64,000 bases of DNA from a virus. Below the pieces are notes generated by a model. That model worked only from the letters and a program-made list of their open reading frames with translations. It was not told where the DNA came from and ran no database searches. The position numbers were made by a program, and so were the translations under genes. Shown in pieces: positions 53,362-61,894 of this stretch (position 1 is the stretch's first letter; every line of letters begins with the position of its first letter). Location: positions 1 to 64,000 of the IMG/VR virus record IMGVR_UViG_3300025133_000063. One strand, given 5' to 3'.

Positions 53362-53400
53362 ATGAAAATTACTAAAACAAAAAAGAGGATTTTAAAATGA
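53362..53400 (+). other. Vestigial tag mini-ORF (12 codons)
   Basis: ATG at 53362 encodes MKITKTKKRILK and a stop whose bases overlap the next ATG at 53397. It repeats the first residues of the MKITK tag and then ends. It is either a decayed tag left by recombination or a leader that couples translation to the next gene. Confidence 0.45.
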
Positions 53401-53789
53401 AAATCACAAAGAGACAGCTACGAAGAATTATTAGAGAAGCTTTTACAACGGTGTCTGATGAAGAATTTGACAGGGACACCTTTGCAGACTATAGGGGTGG
53501 ACTACGAGATTTAGTTCCATCAGATCCAAAGCGCCCATGGGGATCATATGCTGGTGTTGGTGATGAGACATATTCTGATACTATTGTGATGAGTCCAAAT
53601 GGAGACTCAGTCTTGGTTGATGGTCTAGAAACTTATATACAAGATGTACCCTCACAATTACACCATACTTCAGGTTTTGAAATGAGTAAGACCGATGCAG
53701 ATAATTTAATATTCGCCCTTGAAACTCAGGAACAAGATGGTTATATAGAGCTTGGTGTCGAATACAAAAATGGAAAATGGAGTTGGTAA
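53397..53789 (+). CDS. Tagged cargo protein, 130 aa
   Basis: Tag MKITKRQLRRIIREA with I-R-E before Ala15. The body is acidic and ends VEYKNGKWSW. No fold recognised. Overlaps the next gene (TAATG). Confidence 0.6.
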   Translation: MKITKRQLRRIIREAFTTVSDEEFDRDTFADYRGGLRDLVPSDPKRPWGSYAGVGDETYSDTIVMSPNGDSVLVDGLETYIQDVPSQLHHTSGFEMSKTDADNLIFALETQEQDGYIELGVEYKNGKWSW

Positions 53790-54166
53790 TGAGAATTACA
53801 AAGAGACAACTACGAAAAATTATTAGAGAAGTTAGCGACTGGTATGATGACGAAAACGAGACGCTTGCCGACAAAAAATTTCGTGACTCCTATGAGAGTG
53901 AAAAACGGCCCCGCGATGATTTACGAAATCGAGTACATCAATACTTGATTGATAAAAAGTTTTTCAAAGGACGTAATCTCAATGGCCGGCCACAGATCGA
54001 GATATTCTGGGGACCACCTGAAGGACCAGATGTCCCAAAAGGTGCAGGATATACAAATCCCGCCCATGATTTTCTAAAATCAGCAGTTGAATCCGGTGAC
54101 ATTGACTGGGCCACATGGGAAGAAATTGAGCCTATCTGGCGAGAAATTGACAGATCAATTAACTGA
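53789..54166 (+). CDS. Tagged cargo protein, 125 aa
   Basis: Tag MRITKRQLRKIIREV at the N-terminus from the ATG at 53789. The body is charged (KKFRDSYESEKRPRDDLRNR) and Pro-rich (FWGPPEGPDVPKGAG). A C-terminal acidic helix follows. Function unknown. Confidence 0.58.
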   Translation: MRITKRQLRKIIREVSDWYDDENETLADKKFRDSYESEKRPRDDLRNRVHQYLIDKKFFKGRNLNGRPQIEIFWGPPEGPDVPKGAGYTNPAHDFLKSAVESGDIDWATWEEIEPIWREIDRSIN

Positions 54167-54186
54167 CATTTAAAAAGGAGATAACA

Positions 54187-55143
54187 ATGAAAATTACAAA
54201 AAGACAACTTAGAAGAATCATTAGAGAAACTGGCCGGCCCGAACACGATGCCGAAGCCCGCGGCATGGTGGCTTCATACCGTCAAGGTTACAATGATGCC
54301 TATCGCGGACCAGGATATAAAAAACGTGGCAATCGCGAATATCTTCGAGGGTACCAACAGGGTGTTGCTGACGTCGAACAAGGTAAGCCCCCACCGGACG
54401 GCTTCCGGCCAGCCCGGCGCATTAGGGAAGCCGAAGGCTCTACCAAGAAATACGATGATGACTCTGCGCTTAAGGGCGGGCAAAGCAAACTTCCTGATGC
54501 CCTTCAAAAAGGGATCATTGATAAGACAGTTGATGACCGTGAAGAGCGTGAAGAAGAAGAGAGAGAAGAGAAGAATGAATCCGTACAAATTATAAAGCGA
54601 CAGCTTAGAAGAACTATTCGCGAAATGATGAGGGGTCCAGCTGCTGAGATGGCTGCAGCCGCTGCAGAGACCGGTGCAGCCGGTATGGCACATCGCCGTG
54701 ATGGCCTCGGTAAAAATATCACCGACGTTGACTTTCCAATTATCGTAGGTTACGAAGGTAAGTCGGAGATTGCATATAATCAGGATGAGCTGGACGACAT
54801 ATTGGATTATGTTGCTCCTACCCATGGCAGTTCTGGAATTCCATACAGCTTAGATTCTATTTCTGATTTAGAACCACACTCTGTTCCTGTAGGTGTTGGA
54901 ATAGAGCAATTGTCTGCTGGAAAGAAAATAAAGATTACAAAAAGTCATTTAAAAAGAATTATTCAAGAAACAGTATTACGTGAAAATTTAAACAGTGCTA
55001 TTGAAAAAGCACTAACAATGTCAGACACTAAATCTATTAATGTTGTAATAGAAAAAGTAAAAGAGATTGTTGGTGATCAATATAATGATGAACAAATTGC
55101 AATTGCTGTTGAAGATAGCTTTGATAACGCCATGGGAATATAA
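54187..55143 (+). CDS. Three-tag cargo protein
   Basis: 318 aa. Tags lie at the N-terminus (MKITKRQLRRIIRE), near 135-147 (IIKRQLRRTIREM) and near 247-262 (IKITKSHLKRIIQE). Between tags 1 and 2 is a Tyr/Gly/Arg-rich repeat-like region (YRQGYNDAYRGPGYKKRG) and an Glu/Arg run (EEREEEEREEKNE). Between 2 and 3 is an Ala-rich then acidic segment. The last segment is a small helical domain (IAIAVEDSFDNAMG). Three evenly placed tags in one chain look like a polyprotein cut into separate packaged pieces. Confidence 0.58.
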   Translation: MKITKRQLRRIIRETGRPEHDAEARGMVASYRQGYNDAYRGPGYKKRGNREYLRGYQQGVADVEQGKPPPDGFRPARRIREAEGSTKKYDDDSALKGGQSKLPDALQKGIIDKTVDDREEREEEEREEKNESVQIIKRQLRRTIREMMRGPAAEMAAAAAETGAAGMAHRRDGLGKNITDVDFPIIVGYEGKSEIAYNQDELDDILDYVAPTHGSSGIPYSLDSISDLEPHSVPVGVGIEQLSAGKKIKITKSHLKRIIQETVLRENLNSAIEKALTMSDTKSINVVIEKVKEIVGDQYNDEQIAIAVEDSFDNAMGI

Positions 55144-55179
55144 AAAGTAAGATATATTTTGAACCTAACGGAAACTAAA

Positions 55180-55743
55180 GTGAACATTATTCGTGAATAT
55201 ATAAGAGAGCTTCTTGTTGAAGATTTAGCTAAGCGTCAAACTATGGTTATAGAACTGATAACTGAAGAAGACAATTCAGCAGGTCCAGGGTTTAAATACA
55301 TTCACCGTGGAATGAAGATTGATATAGGTAGTGCACCTCTCGCCTCACAGATAAGAAAAGTAGCACAAAAGAAATCAGCCGGTATAAGTGAGCGCGAAGC
55401 TGGTGCTTTTATTATGGCCAAGTTGAAAAACGAAGAAATCGGTGAATCTTGGACAACAAATAGAGATGTAGCTTCAAACTTTGCAGATGTTTGGGAGGCA
55501 ACCAATCGAGGCAGCACTCTTCACGTGATGTTTACTGGCAAGATTCCAAATAATTTTGGTTATGATCCAACAATAACTGGTGAAGAGCCTGCGATGTTTG
55601 ACGATGAAAGTGAGGTTCGAATTCCAAAAGGCGAAGAAATAGAAATCTCTTCTGTTTCTGTTTTTATTGCTAGTAAGGCCAGCGGCAAAAATTGGATGAA
55701 ATTTCGCCCAGTCGCATTTAGCTTAGGCAAGGTAAGAGCATGA
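55180..55743 (+). CDS. Tagged ADP-ribosyltransferase-like effector (R-S-E type)
   Basis: GTG at 55180 gives MNIIREYIRELLVED, matching the tag of neighbouring genes, so it is preferred over the TTG at 55159. The cargo has the ART triad: Arg in YIHRGMKID near 45-53, ESWTTNRDVASNF near 89-101 as the S-T-S strand, and DDESEVRIPKGEEIEI near 144-159 with E-x-E. Transfer of ADP-ribose from NAD to host proteins is predicted, as by T4 Alt, which is also packaged. Overlaps the next gene by 4 nt. Confidence 0.75.
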   Translation: MNIIREYIRELLVEDLAKRQTMVIELITEEDNSAGPGFKYIHRGMKIDIGSAPLASQIRKVAQKKSAGISEREAGAFIMAKLKNEEIGESWTTNRDVASNFADVWEATNRGSTLHVMFTGKIPNNFGYDPTITGEEPAMFDDESEVRIPKGEEIEISSVSVFIASKASGKNWMKFRPVAFSLGKVRA

Positions 55744-56531
55744 ACCTACTCCGCGAATACATAAGAGAGCTGCTAGCAGAAGACGCCATGGGCTTTGTCC
55801 ACGATCTTGCAGCTACATCAGAAGAGTTTGGTGAAGAAGGCGAAATGTTCTTTGGTGGTAATCCCGGAAAAGGCGGAGGCAAGGCAATTAAGCGCGCATT
55901 CAATGCAAATGCTGATCACCAATGGTTGGCAACACTAGACACTGTCCATTGGACCGGTGAGATTTACAATATGGAAGGGCTTGTTGGAAAAGGAAAGGAC
56001 GAACTTTCTGCAACAATGACGCTTCCAGGCGAAGATTTTGATTGGCAGCTTTATTATGGATTATGGATAAAGGGCCGCATAACCTTAGCAGCAAATGATC
56101 AAGACGCGTTATATACAGGTCACTATTCGACAGGTACTCCAGACGAGAAACAAGCACATATAGATAAATCTTCTGGAAGAAACAAGCTGCCATCCGTCTC
56201 AAAAGATTATAGTCGTTACGGACAACTTAAACGTGGGAACGAATATGCCGAAAGGACGGCGAAGAAAATTCCATATCTTTTAGACCAGTCTATGTGGAAT
56301 CCTTCTGGGAATAATAACGAAGCACTGGTCGACAATTGGAAACCTGTTGGAATAATCCTAACGAAATTCGACGAGATAGATATCGTTTCAGGATTGGGGT
56401 ATGTTGAGGGCACCAAAGAAGATATTGAAGAATTTACGCTTGGTGTGACGAAACAAATTCTATTAACGGCCCTTGCGTTTGGTGTACCAGTTTATGATAC
56501 AGAGCGAGAGTTATTATGGAGCCCGGAATGA
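55740..56531 (+). CDS. Tagged cargo protein, 263 aa
   Basis: Canonical tag MNLLREYIRELLAE, cut site before Asp15. The body has a Gly/Lys-rich loop (GGNPGKGGGKAIKRAF near 39-54), HWTGEIYNMEG, and a hydrophobic C-terminal strand (TKQILLTALAFGVPVYD). Not recognised. Its tag DNA is identical for 26 nt to that of the 62394 gene. Confidence 0.6.
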   Translation: MNLLREYIRELLAEDAMGFVHDLAATSEEFGEEGEMFFGGNPGKGGGKAIKRAFNANADHQWLATLDTVHWTGEIYNMEGLVGKGKDELSATMTLPGEDFDWQLYYGLWIKGRITLAANDQDALYTGHYSTGTPDEKQAHIDKSSGRNKLPSVSKDYSRYGQLKRGNEYAERTAKKIPYLLDQSMWNPSGNNNEALVDNWKPVGIILTKFDEIDIVSGLGYVEGTKEDIEEFTLGVTKQILLTALAFGVPVYDTERELLWSPE

Positions 56532-57037
56532 AATTCATGTCATTTCAGAGCTGGCTGGCACAAACAATAGCAGATGATGGTTGTTGTCAATCTGAAAACA
56601 TATCATATCTTTGGGCTGATCCGAATCAGGAAGATGTGCTGGATTATTTCGCCACTCAATATGATTTAAACACTATACGGATGGAAGACATTCAAGCTGC
56701 TGCCGATGAAATGTATCAGAAAACTCAGTCTGCCATAGCCTCTGATTTTCCAGATGAGATTCAAGTTTGGCGGTGTGGTGGATTAGCCGGTGATGTAACA
56801 TCGGTGACGACTAACAAGAGAGTTGCTGATGGTGGGTGTAGCGGTGGTTATTATGGTGGCAAGGATGCCACCGTCACATCATATATGGTAAATCGTTCTG
56901 ATGTTCTAGCTTCGGTTGAGCATCTCTGGCCCGCGGGCGATTTTGTGGAGGACGAACTCTTGGTCCGCCCCGGAGCACTCCGGCCAATGAAAGAATCTTT
57001 ACTCCGTGAATACATAAGAGGGCTCCTAGAGGTTTAG
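56528..57037 (+). CDS. ADP-ribosyltransferase-like effector with C-terminal tag
   Basis: 169 aa from the ATG at 56528 (GGAG 6 nt upstream). Amphipathic start MKFMSFQSWLAQTIADD. The ART triad is IQVWRCGG near 78-85, VTSVTTNKRVADGG near 90-103 and FVEDELLVRPGAL near 138-150 (E-x-E). The last 16 residues, MKESLLREYIRGLLEV, are a copy of the tag at the C-terminus. The tag there includes its own Met, suggesting fusion of a former start into this gene. Confidence 0.68.
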   Translation: MKFMSFQSWLAQTIADDGCCQSENISYLWADPNQEDVLDYFATQYDLNTIRMEDIQAAADEMYQKTQSAIASDFPDEIQVWRCGGLAGDVTSVTTNKRVADGGCSGGYYGGKDATVTSYMVNRSDVLASVEHLWPAGDFVEDELLVRPGALRPMKESLLREYIRGLLEV

Positions 57038-57038
57038 A

Positions 57039-57656
57039 ATGAAATTACTTAGAAAATATATAAAGCAACTTTTAAAAGAAGAATATAACATTGAAAAAAA
57101 CAAGTGGACACTTTTAGGACCTGACGATTTAAGACGTGATGACGTAATGCAACAATTATATGATATGACGTGTGAAACTTATGGTCCAATTGGTGGTCAC
57201 CCAAAAATATCATGTCCTTTAGCATTAAATAAATACATGTATTGGATTGTCGCAGATATCGATGATGATCCAGAAATTGATGTTGGAATGTATGGAAAGC
57301 CAACTGCTGCCGGCCATAAAATGGGTGGTGCAGCAAATGATGGTACTCCTCAAGCCGCACAGGCATATAAAGAAAAGTCCGCAGAATTACGTTCTGGTGG
57401 ATCAATAGATGGTGTTGGTAATTGGTATGGTGAAGTTTCCGGAAAGCCAGCGTACGCAATGTTATCAAGAGGGGCTCCGGCTATAGTAAATGAACAACAG
57501 GTCAAGGCACTATTAAAAGGCAAAGGTGTAATTTGGCATGGAATGCATCCTGATCCAGCTGCACCAGCTGTTTTTAAAAATAGCCCTGGATGGTATTCTA
57601 GAAACTTAGGTGGTGTTCTTCATACAAAAATAATTGTTGGCTCACCAAAGGTTTAA
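57039..57656 (+). CDS. Tagged cargo protein with GNAT-like features
   Basis: Tag MKLLRKYIKQLLKEE, then LLGPDDLRRDDVMQQLYDMTC near 25-45, ISCPLALNKYMYWIVADIDDDPEID near 56-80 and GHKMGGAANDGTPQAAQAY near 90-108. Strand and helix order resembles GNAT acetyltransferases, with no clear acetyl-CoA loop (low confidence). 205 aa. Confidence 0.55.
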   Translation: MKLLRKYIKQLLKEEYNIEKNKWTLLGPDDLRRDDVMQQLYDMTCETYGPIGGHPKISCPLALNKYMYWIVADIDDDPEIDVGMYGKPTAAGHKMGGAANDGTPQAAQAYKEKSAELRSGGSIDGVGNWYGEVSGKPAYAMLSRGAPAIVNEQQVKALLKGKGVIWHGMHPDPAAPAVFKNSPGWYSRNLGGVLHTKIIVGSPKV

Positions 57657-57658
57657 CA

Positions 57659-58660
57659 GTGCACTCCATTCTTTTAAAAAGTTATATTAATGAAGTAGCA
57701 CTCATAGATTATAACCATAAACAGATCAATGAAGCTCTTGAAATTAAAGAGCTCTTGCGTGATGTGGTTCGTACCGCTCTTGACGCTGGTGCTATAACAT
57801 TGTCTGGAGGAATGGGTGGTGACACAGTTGTAGATATAATATTTGCCGTGGAGTCATCTAAAGAAATACTAAAGGCTGTTAATGATGCTATTAATTCGGC
57901 TAATGAAATTGCCCAAGCACTGAAAGCGGCCATGGCGGCAAATATAAGCTCTGGCCCCGATTCGATTTATGCAGCAGTGGAGAACGTTATAGAAACAATT
58001 GTTGAAAATTCTGATTCTGCTACTGATACCATAGAAAATATGTCTTCTAAGGTTGAAGATCTTTTAAGCCGTTTGGCTGCATCTGTTGGCGATTGGGTCG
58101 CGACTGTGTTACCTGATGATGCTGGACTTGGTGGTATATTAGTTCGCGAGACGCTTCAAGAAATTATAACAAAACTTGGTCAAAATGTTTTTGATTTTGC
58201 CAAAGGTGCATTTTCAAAATTACCTACACAAGCACAAAATTTTATAGCAAGTCCAGAAGCCATGGCTAATTTTCTTAATGAAATAGCAAATAAGATCGTT
58301 GTACATTTAAGTCCTGATGGTGAAAATAACGAGGCCAATGGTGGTTTTTTAGGAATGGCGTCAACAGCAACAAATATAGTTCAGGGTGATTATAGTAAGC
58401 TTGCAAAAGATAAAGCTGTATCATTTTTAAATGGTGATTTTAGAAAAATGATTCCTGTTGCAACACAAATTTTAAATAAACTTATTACGGCATTTTTTGG
58501 TGGTGTTGCCGTAGCACAAATATTGGCAAACTGGAATGAACGGGATGAAGATGAAGAGCAAAATGAAGAGCAAGAGAGCCAAGAAGAATCGCTAGTTCGT
58601 GACTGTATTAAACATATGCTTTATGAAAATGCAACATTAATAAATGGACATGTAAAGTGA
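57659..58660 (+). CDS. Helical cargo protein with tag-like segments at both ends
   Basis: 333 aa, GTG start. N-terminus MHSILLKSYINEVAL and, near 310-323, SLVRDCIKHMLYEN, a diverged C-terminal tag with L-Y-E. The body is Ala/Asn-rich and helical, with a possible hydrophobic hairpin (ITAFFGGVAVAQILANW near 280-296), like pore-forming or tail-tape-type proteins. Function unknown. Confidence 0.5.
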   Translation: MHSILLKSYINEVALIDYNHKQINEALEIKELLRDVVRTALDAGAITLSGGMGGDTVVDIIFAVESSKEILKAVNDAINSANEIAQALKAAMAANISSGPDSIYAAVENVIETIVENSDSATDTIENMSSKVEDLLSRLAASVGDWVATVLPDDAGLGGILVRETLQEIITKLGQNVFDFAKGAFSKLPTQAQNFIASPEAMANFLNEIANKIVVHLSPDGENNEANGGFLGMASTATNIVQGDYSKLAKDKAVSFLNGDFRKMIPVATQILNKLITAFFGGVAVAQILANWNERDEDEEQNEEQESQEESLVRDCIKHMLYENATLINGHVK

Positions 58661-59520
58661 AGATATTATTTTTACATGGTTTAGAATCTCAGCCTGGAGG
58701 TTCAAAAGTTAAATATCTTCAAGGCTTAGGGCATACTGTTTTAAATCCTCTTTTACCAAAACATGATTTCGATGAGTCAGTTAAAATTGCACAAGCGCTT
58801 ATAGATAGCGAACATCCTGAAATTGTTGTTGGTTCTAGTCGAGGCGGCGCTGTAGCCATGAACATCAATGCTCAAGGTGCTAGACTAATCTTAATAGCTC
58901 CTGCATGGAAGCGTTTTGGAAATTCTTCATCTATTCCGGTAAATACAACAATATTACATTGTAGAGACGATAAAATTGTACCATATAAAGATAGCGCTGA
59001 ATTAGGTGTTAATTTAATGAGTTGTGGTGATGATCATAGAATGTCTGACAAATTGGCTTTGACGGCTCTTGGACAAGCAGTTGGCTTACAAAAAGATAAA
59101 AATATGAAAACAGAAAATTTTCTTCGTAAATATATAAGAGAAACGTTGTGTGAATTTATAAATCAGCCGATTGGAACAGTGGATGGCGACGACCCTCGTC
59201 CCACACCATCAGAAGAAGAATTTGTTACTGGGCAGGATATTTTGGCTGGTTATATTGTTGTAAGTGATTCTCACGATAATATCATAGTAGGATACGCTCC
59301 AATAACCCGTACTGATGGTCCTGATAGACCCTTCCTTGTAAGGACGACTGACACCAAATGGCTTATTCCCTTTGGTATGGTGAGGGCCTTATATCCTCAA
59401 GTGGAGGACACATTTAACTGGGTCGATTCAAAGGAAGACTGGCGAGATCTCGGTGTTGGATCTCGTGGAACGGTTGGAAATTTTTCATGGGAGTGGTTAG
59501 AAAATGAACCTACTCCATGA
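58657..59520 (+). CDS. Alpha/beta hydrolase fused through an internal tag to a second module
   Basis: GTG start overlapping the previous stop. Residues 1-148 form a small esterase of the YqiA/UPF0227 style: LHGLESQPGGSK (oxyanion), IVVGSSRGGAVAM near 52-64 (nucleophile Ser), HCRDDKIVPY near 104-113 (Asp) and GDDHRMSD near 125-132 (His), a complete triad. At 150-165 comes MKTENFLRKYIRETLCEF, a tag. Then follows a 120-residue module (ITRTDGPDRPFLVRTTDT; WLENEPTP) unlike known folds. The hydrolase has no N-terminal tag. Confidence 0.7.
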   Translation: MKILFLHGLESQPGGSKVKYLQGLGHTVLNPLLPKHDFDESVKIAQALIDSEHPEIVVGSSRGGAVAMNINAQGARLILIAPAWKRFGNSSSIPVNTTILHCRDDKIVPYKDSAELGVNLMSCGDDHRMSDKLALTALGQAVGLQKDKNMKTENFLRKYIRETLCEFINQPIGTVDGDDPRPTPSEEEFVTGQDILAGYIVVSDSHDNIIVGYAPITRTDGPDRPFLVRTTDTKWLIPFGMVRALYPQVEDTFNWVDSKEDWRDLGVGSRGTVGNFSWEWLENEPTP

Positions 59521-60643
59521 ATACATAAGAGTTTTACTCGAGCAAGAGCAAGGATCGAAAGGCAGTCTTATTGTTGTCGACATTCAACCAGAGTACGAGA
59601 GCGGCACACTGTTCGATGTCGGTGATATGTTAAGAGCTGCAGCAGAAGATTATTCCAGAGTGTTATTCTTATTCAACGGTGAAGACACTCTTGGTATGGT
59701 TTCAGAATCTGCACTAAAGAACTTCTATTTTGAAAAGCTTGACTACGATGAAGAAGTGTTTGATGAATTACTATCTAAGTCAGAGTTTTTTGACAAAGGC
59801 TACGGCTTCTTTAGGGACGTCATGGATTCCGATGCTTGCTTTGACCGCAACCAGGTTGTGAAAATCGTCAAATATATGATCGATAAAGACATTCAAGATA
59901 TTCGTGATCTTGAAGAAGAAGACATTGAAGTTATTGGGGTTAGTGAGCTGTTATTTGATGATCTTGAAGACTACGGATTCTGGGTTCCTGAACTATCTGA
60001 TGAGTTGCCTAATTGGAACGGATCAGATCTTGTAGGTGGCGCCAGAAACGAATGTATGGCTGAAGTTGAGATACTCGGCGTAGCACAAGGGTTAAGCTTT
60101 AATCACGTTGACAAGTTCATATATGAGGGCGACAATAGATATATAGAAACCTTGACAGAGGCTGCTACGTTTAAGCATAAGGGATCTACGGTTTATGGAC
60201 ACAAGATAGAAGACTTGCTCCGTAATCTTAAGAGGGGCGAAGGCATATATGAAGACGAAGGACTTGAAATGATAGAATTCCAGAAAGATTATCTGGAAGG
60301 CATGTCGAAGAAGCCGTCAGTCGAACTATACAGAGTAGTGTTTGCAAAGTCGATTGATGATGTCGATAGAAGTAATCTCGGGCATCACTATACAGACGAC
60401 TATGATTCGTTCACTTTGCAGATGATGGAATCTTTGTTATCTCAGGCGAGGCAGGAAAACCCTTCGCTTGAGCTGGAGGACGCTCGGATAGTAAAAGTAA
60501 GCGCCCCGGCAAATGCGATAGATTACGAAGAAGTTATGAGGACATGGTCATTATTCCCATATGAATATGAGATCACTCTAGGCGACACTAGCGGCGTAGA
60601 GATACTTGACATAGACGATGCTTACGAAAGTAGCGAGAGATAA
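59504..60643 (+). CDS. Tagged isochorismatase/nicotinamidase-like hydrolase fused to ART-like domain
   Basis: 379 aa. Tag MNLLHEYIRVLLEQE. First domain (about 20-215): Asp in LIVVDIQPEYES near 22-33, Lys in FDKGYGFFRD near 98-107 and Cys in GGARNECMAEVEIL near 181-194, the D-K-C triad of cysteine hydrolases of the isochorismatase fold. Second domain (about 230-375): VELYRVVFAKSIDDV near 275-289, HHYTDDYDSF and FPYEYEITLGDTSGVEI near 352-368 look like an ART with E-x-E. If the first domain is a nicotinamidase it would remove the nicotinamide released by ARTs. Confidence 0.6.
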   Translation: MNLLHEYIRVLLEQEQGSKGSLIVVDIQPEYESGTLFDVGDMLRAAAEDYSRVLFLFNGEDTLGMVSESALKNFYFEKLDYDEEVFDELLSKSEFFDKGYGFFRDVMDSDACFDRNQVVKIVKYMIDKDIQDIRDLEEEDIEVIGVSELLFDDLEDYGFWVPELSDELPNWNGSDLVGGARNECMAEVEILGVAQGLSFNHVDKFIYEGDNRYIETLTEAATFKHKGSTVYGHKIEDLLRNLKRGEGIYEDEGLEMIEFQKDYLEGMSKKPSVELYRVVFAKSIDDVDRSNLGHHYTDDYDSFTLQMMESLLSQARQENPSLELEDARIVKVSAPANAIDYEEVMRTWSLFPYEYEITLGDTSGVEILDIDDAYESSER

Positions 60644-60645
60644 AT

Positions 60646-61224
60646 ATGAACCTACTCCGTGAATACATAAGAGAACTCCTCACTGAATCTGTCGATCCCA
60701 AAATCATGTCAATGATTGATAAACTCGAGGAACTAGAAGGTTTTGTTGAGATCATGCCAGACAGAGCAGTGATTATGATTAACAAAGTTGTTGGGGAAGA
60801 TCGCTATCCGGTTCCACTCGGCCATGTGGCGTGGGGAGAAGGAAGGCTCGATGGTCCATGCCTTGGAGCAAAAATAGTATCTTCATCCACTATGAAAATG
60901 GGTTTTGGTCCGCTTGCTTACGATGTTGCGATTGAGGTAACCGGCGGACTAACATCAGATCGAGATTCAGTTACGAAATATGCAAATGCTGTCTGGGATC
61001 GATATATGAATGGTCGTCCTGATGTCCAAGTGCTACAAATGGATAATGATCGAAATCACCTAACTCCTGAAGACGAAGATAATTGTGAACAACGTTCCGC
61101 CAGAGTCGATTCAGGAGGATGGTCACCACCAGGCAGCTTTTGGGATTCTTCTTTGAGTAAGGTTTACAAAAAATCAGGCACTCCAGTCATGGATGAGTTG
61201 CGCCGAAGAGGGATGTTAGACTAA
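60646..61224 (+). CDS. Tagged cargo protein, 192 aa
   Basis: Tag MNLLREYIRELLTES. Body has RYPVPLGHVAWGEG, MGFGPLAYDVAIEVTGGLTSDRD near 85-107 and LQMDNDRNHLTPEDEDNCEQ near 129-148. Domain of unknown function, probably enzymatic given conserved-looking charged loops. Shares its stop base with the next gene's ATG. Confidence 0.55.
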   Translation: MNLLREYIRELLTESVDPKIMSMIDKLEELEGFVEIMPDRAVIMINKVVGEDRYPVPLGHVAWGEGRLDGPCLGAKIVSSSTMKMGFGPLAYDVAIEVTGGLTSDRDSVTKYANAVWDRYMNGRPDVQVLQMDNDRNHLTPEDEDNCEQRSARVDSGGWSPPGSFWDSSLSKVYKKSGTPVMDELRRRGMLD

Positions 61225-61583
61225 TGGAACTCATCCGCGAATACATAAGAGATTTGATAAAAGAATCGATAGCTATCGGCCAATGTTATCCTCACGCTGT
61301 TAATATGGCAAAAGATTCAAAAGTGTCAGATAGAAATGATCTGTCGAAATTCAAGGTAGTGCACGGTCGAGTTACAAACAAATGGAATGATAAGTCATTT
61401 GAACATGCATGGGTTGAAAAGGGTGATATGATATTTGATTGGCAAACCCATTCAACAAAACCAGACGGTGTTCCTCATGATGTATACTACGATATGTATC
61501 AGCCTGAGATCTACAAAGAATACACCGGTGCAGAAACAATAATGAACTGTGTCAATTCAGGACATGCAGGACCTTGGCGATGA
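61224..61583 (+). CDS. Tagged transglutaminase/papain-like C-H-D protein
   Basis: 119 aa. Tag MELIREYIRDLIKES. The cargo has Cys in GQCYPHAVNMA near 19-29, His in KSFEHAWVEKGD near 58-69 and Asp in IFDWQTHS near 71-78: the spacing C-(about 40)-HAW-(about 10)-D of transglutaminase-like cysteine enzymes. It is very small for the fold. It may be a protease, deamidase or transglutaminase acting on host proteins. Confidence 0.6.
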   Translation: MELIREYIRDLIKESIAIGQCYPHAVNMAKDSKVSDRNDLSKFKVVHGRVTNKWNDKSFEHAWVEKGDMIFDWQTHSTKPDGVPHDVYYDMYQPEIYKEYTGAETIMNCVNSGHAGPWR

Positions 61584-61894
61584 AACTGTTACGTGAATAC
61601 ATAAGAGAGATGCTTAATGAACAAATAGACCTGCAGGCTGTTATAAATGATTTGGATAATCTTACTGCAGATGAGATCATGAAGCTGTGGCGTGCTGTCG
61701 CTACTGCCAGTAGGAAGAAAGAAAAGGAGATAAAAGCCGACTTTAACAAAGGCGACAAAGTCGAATTCGACCACGATGGCGAGACAATCACTGGCACTGT
61801 CGCCCGGCGAGGTGGAAAGTTTGTGAGTGTTAATGTTCACGGGTACGGCTCGCCGTGGAAAAGAAATCCATCTAGCCTGAGAAAAATATCATGA
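61580..61894 (+). CDS. Tagged SH3/KOW-like protein
   Basis: 104 aa from the ATG at 61580. Tag MKLLREYIREMLNEQ. A helix (NLTADEIMKLWRAVATAS), a Lys-rich linker, then FNKGDKVEFDHDGETITGTV near 56-75, a small SH3/KOW-like barrel. Overlaps the next gene by 4 nt. A nucleic-acid- or protein-binding cargo. Confidence 0.55.
   Translation: MKLLREYIREMLNEQIDLQAVINDLDNLTADEIMKLWRAVATASRKKEKEIKADFNKGDKVEFDHDGETITGTVARRGGKFVSVNVHGYGSPWKRNPSSLRKIS

Larger units (their letters stand above)
50378..54970 (+). repeat. Dispersed KITKRQL tag-coding repeat
   Basis: Copies encoding K-I-T-K-x-Q-(L/I)-R-R-I-I-R-E start at 50378, 53397, 53789 and 54187, with internal copies near 54590 and 54928 and a truncated one at 53362. 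Cores such as AAAATTACAAA and AGAATTATTAGAGA are shared. They define the left half of the tagged region; the LREYIREL form takes over from 55.2 kb. Confidence 0.8.

Noticed and set aside
55159-55179. TTG start at 55159 for the ART-like gene
   Set aside because: GTG at 55180 gives a tag that aligns exactly with neighbours; the upstream residues do not.
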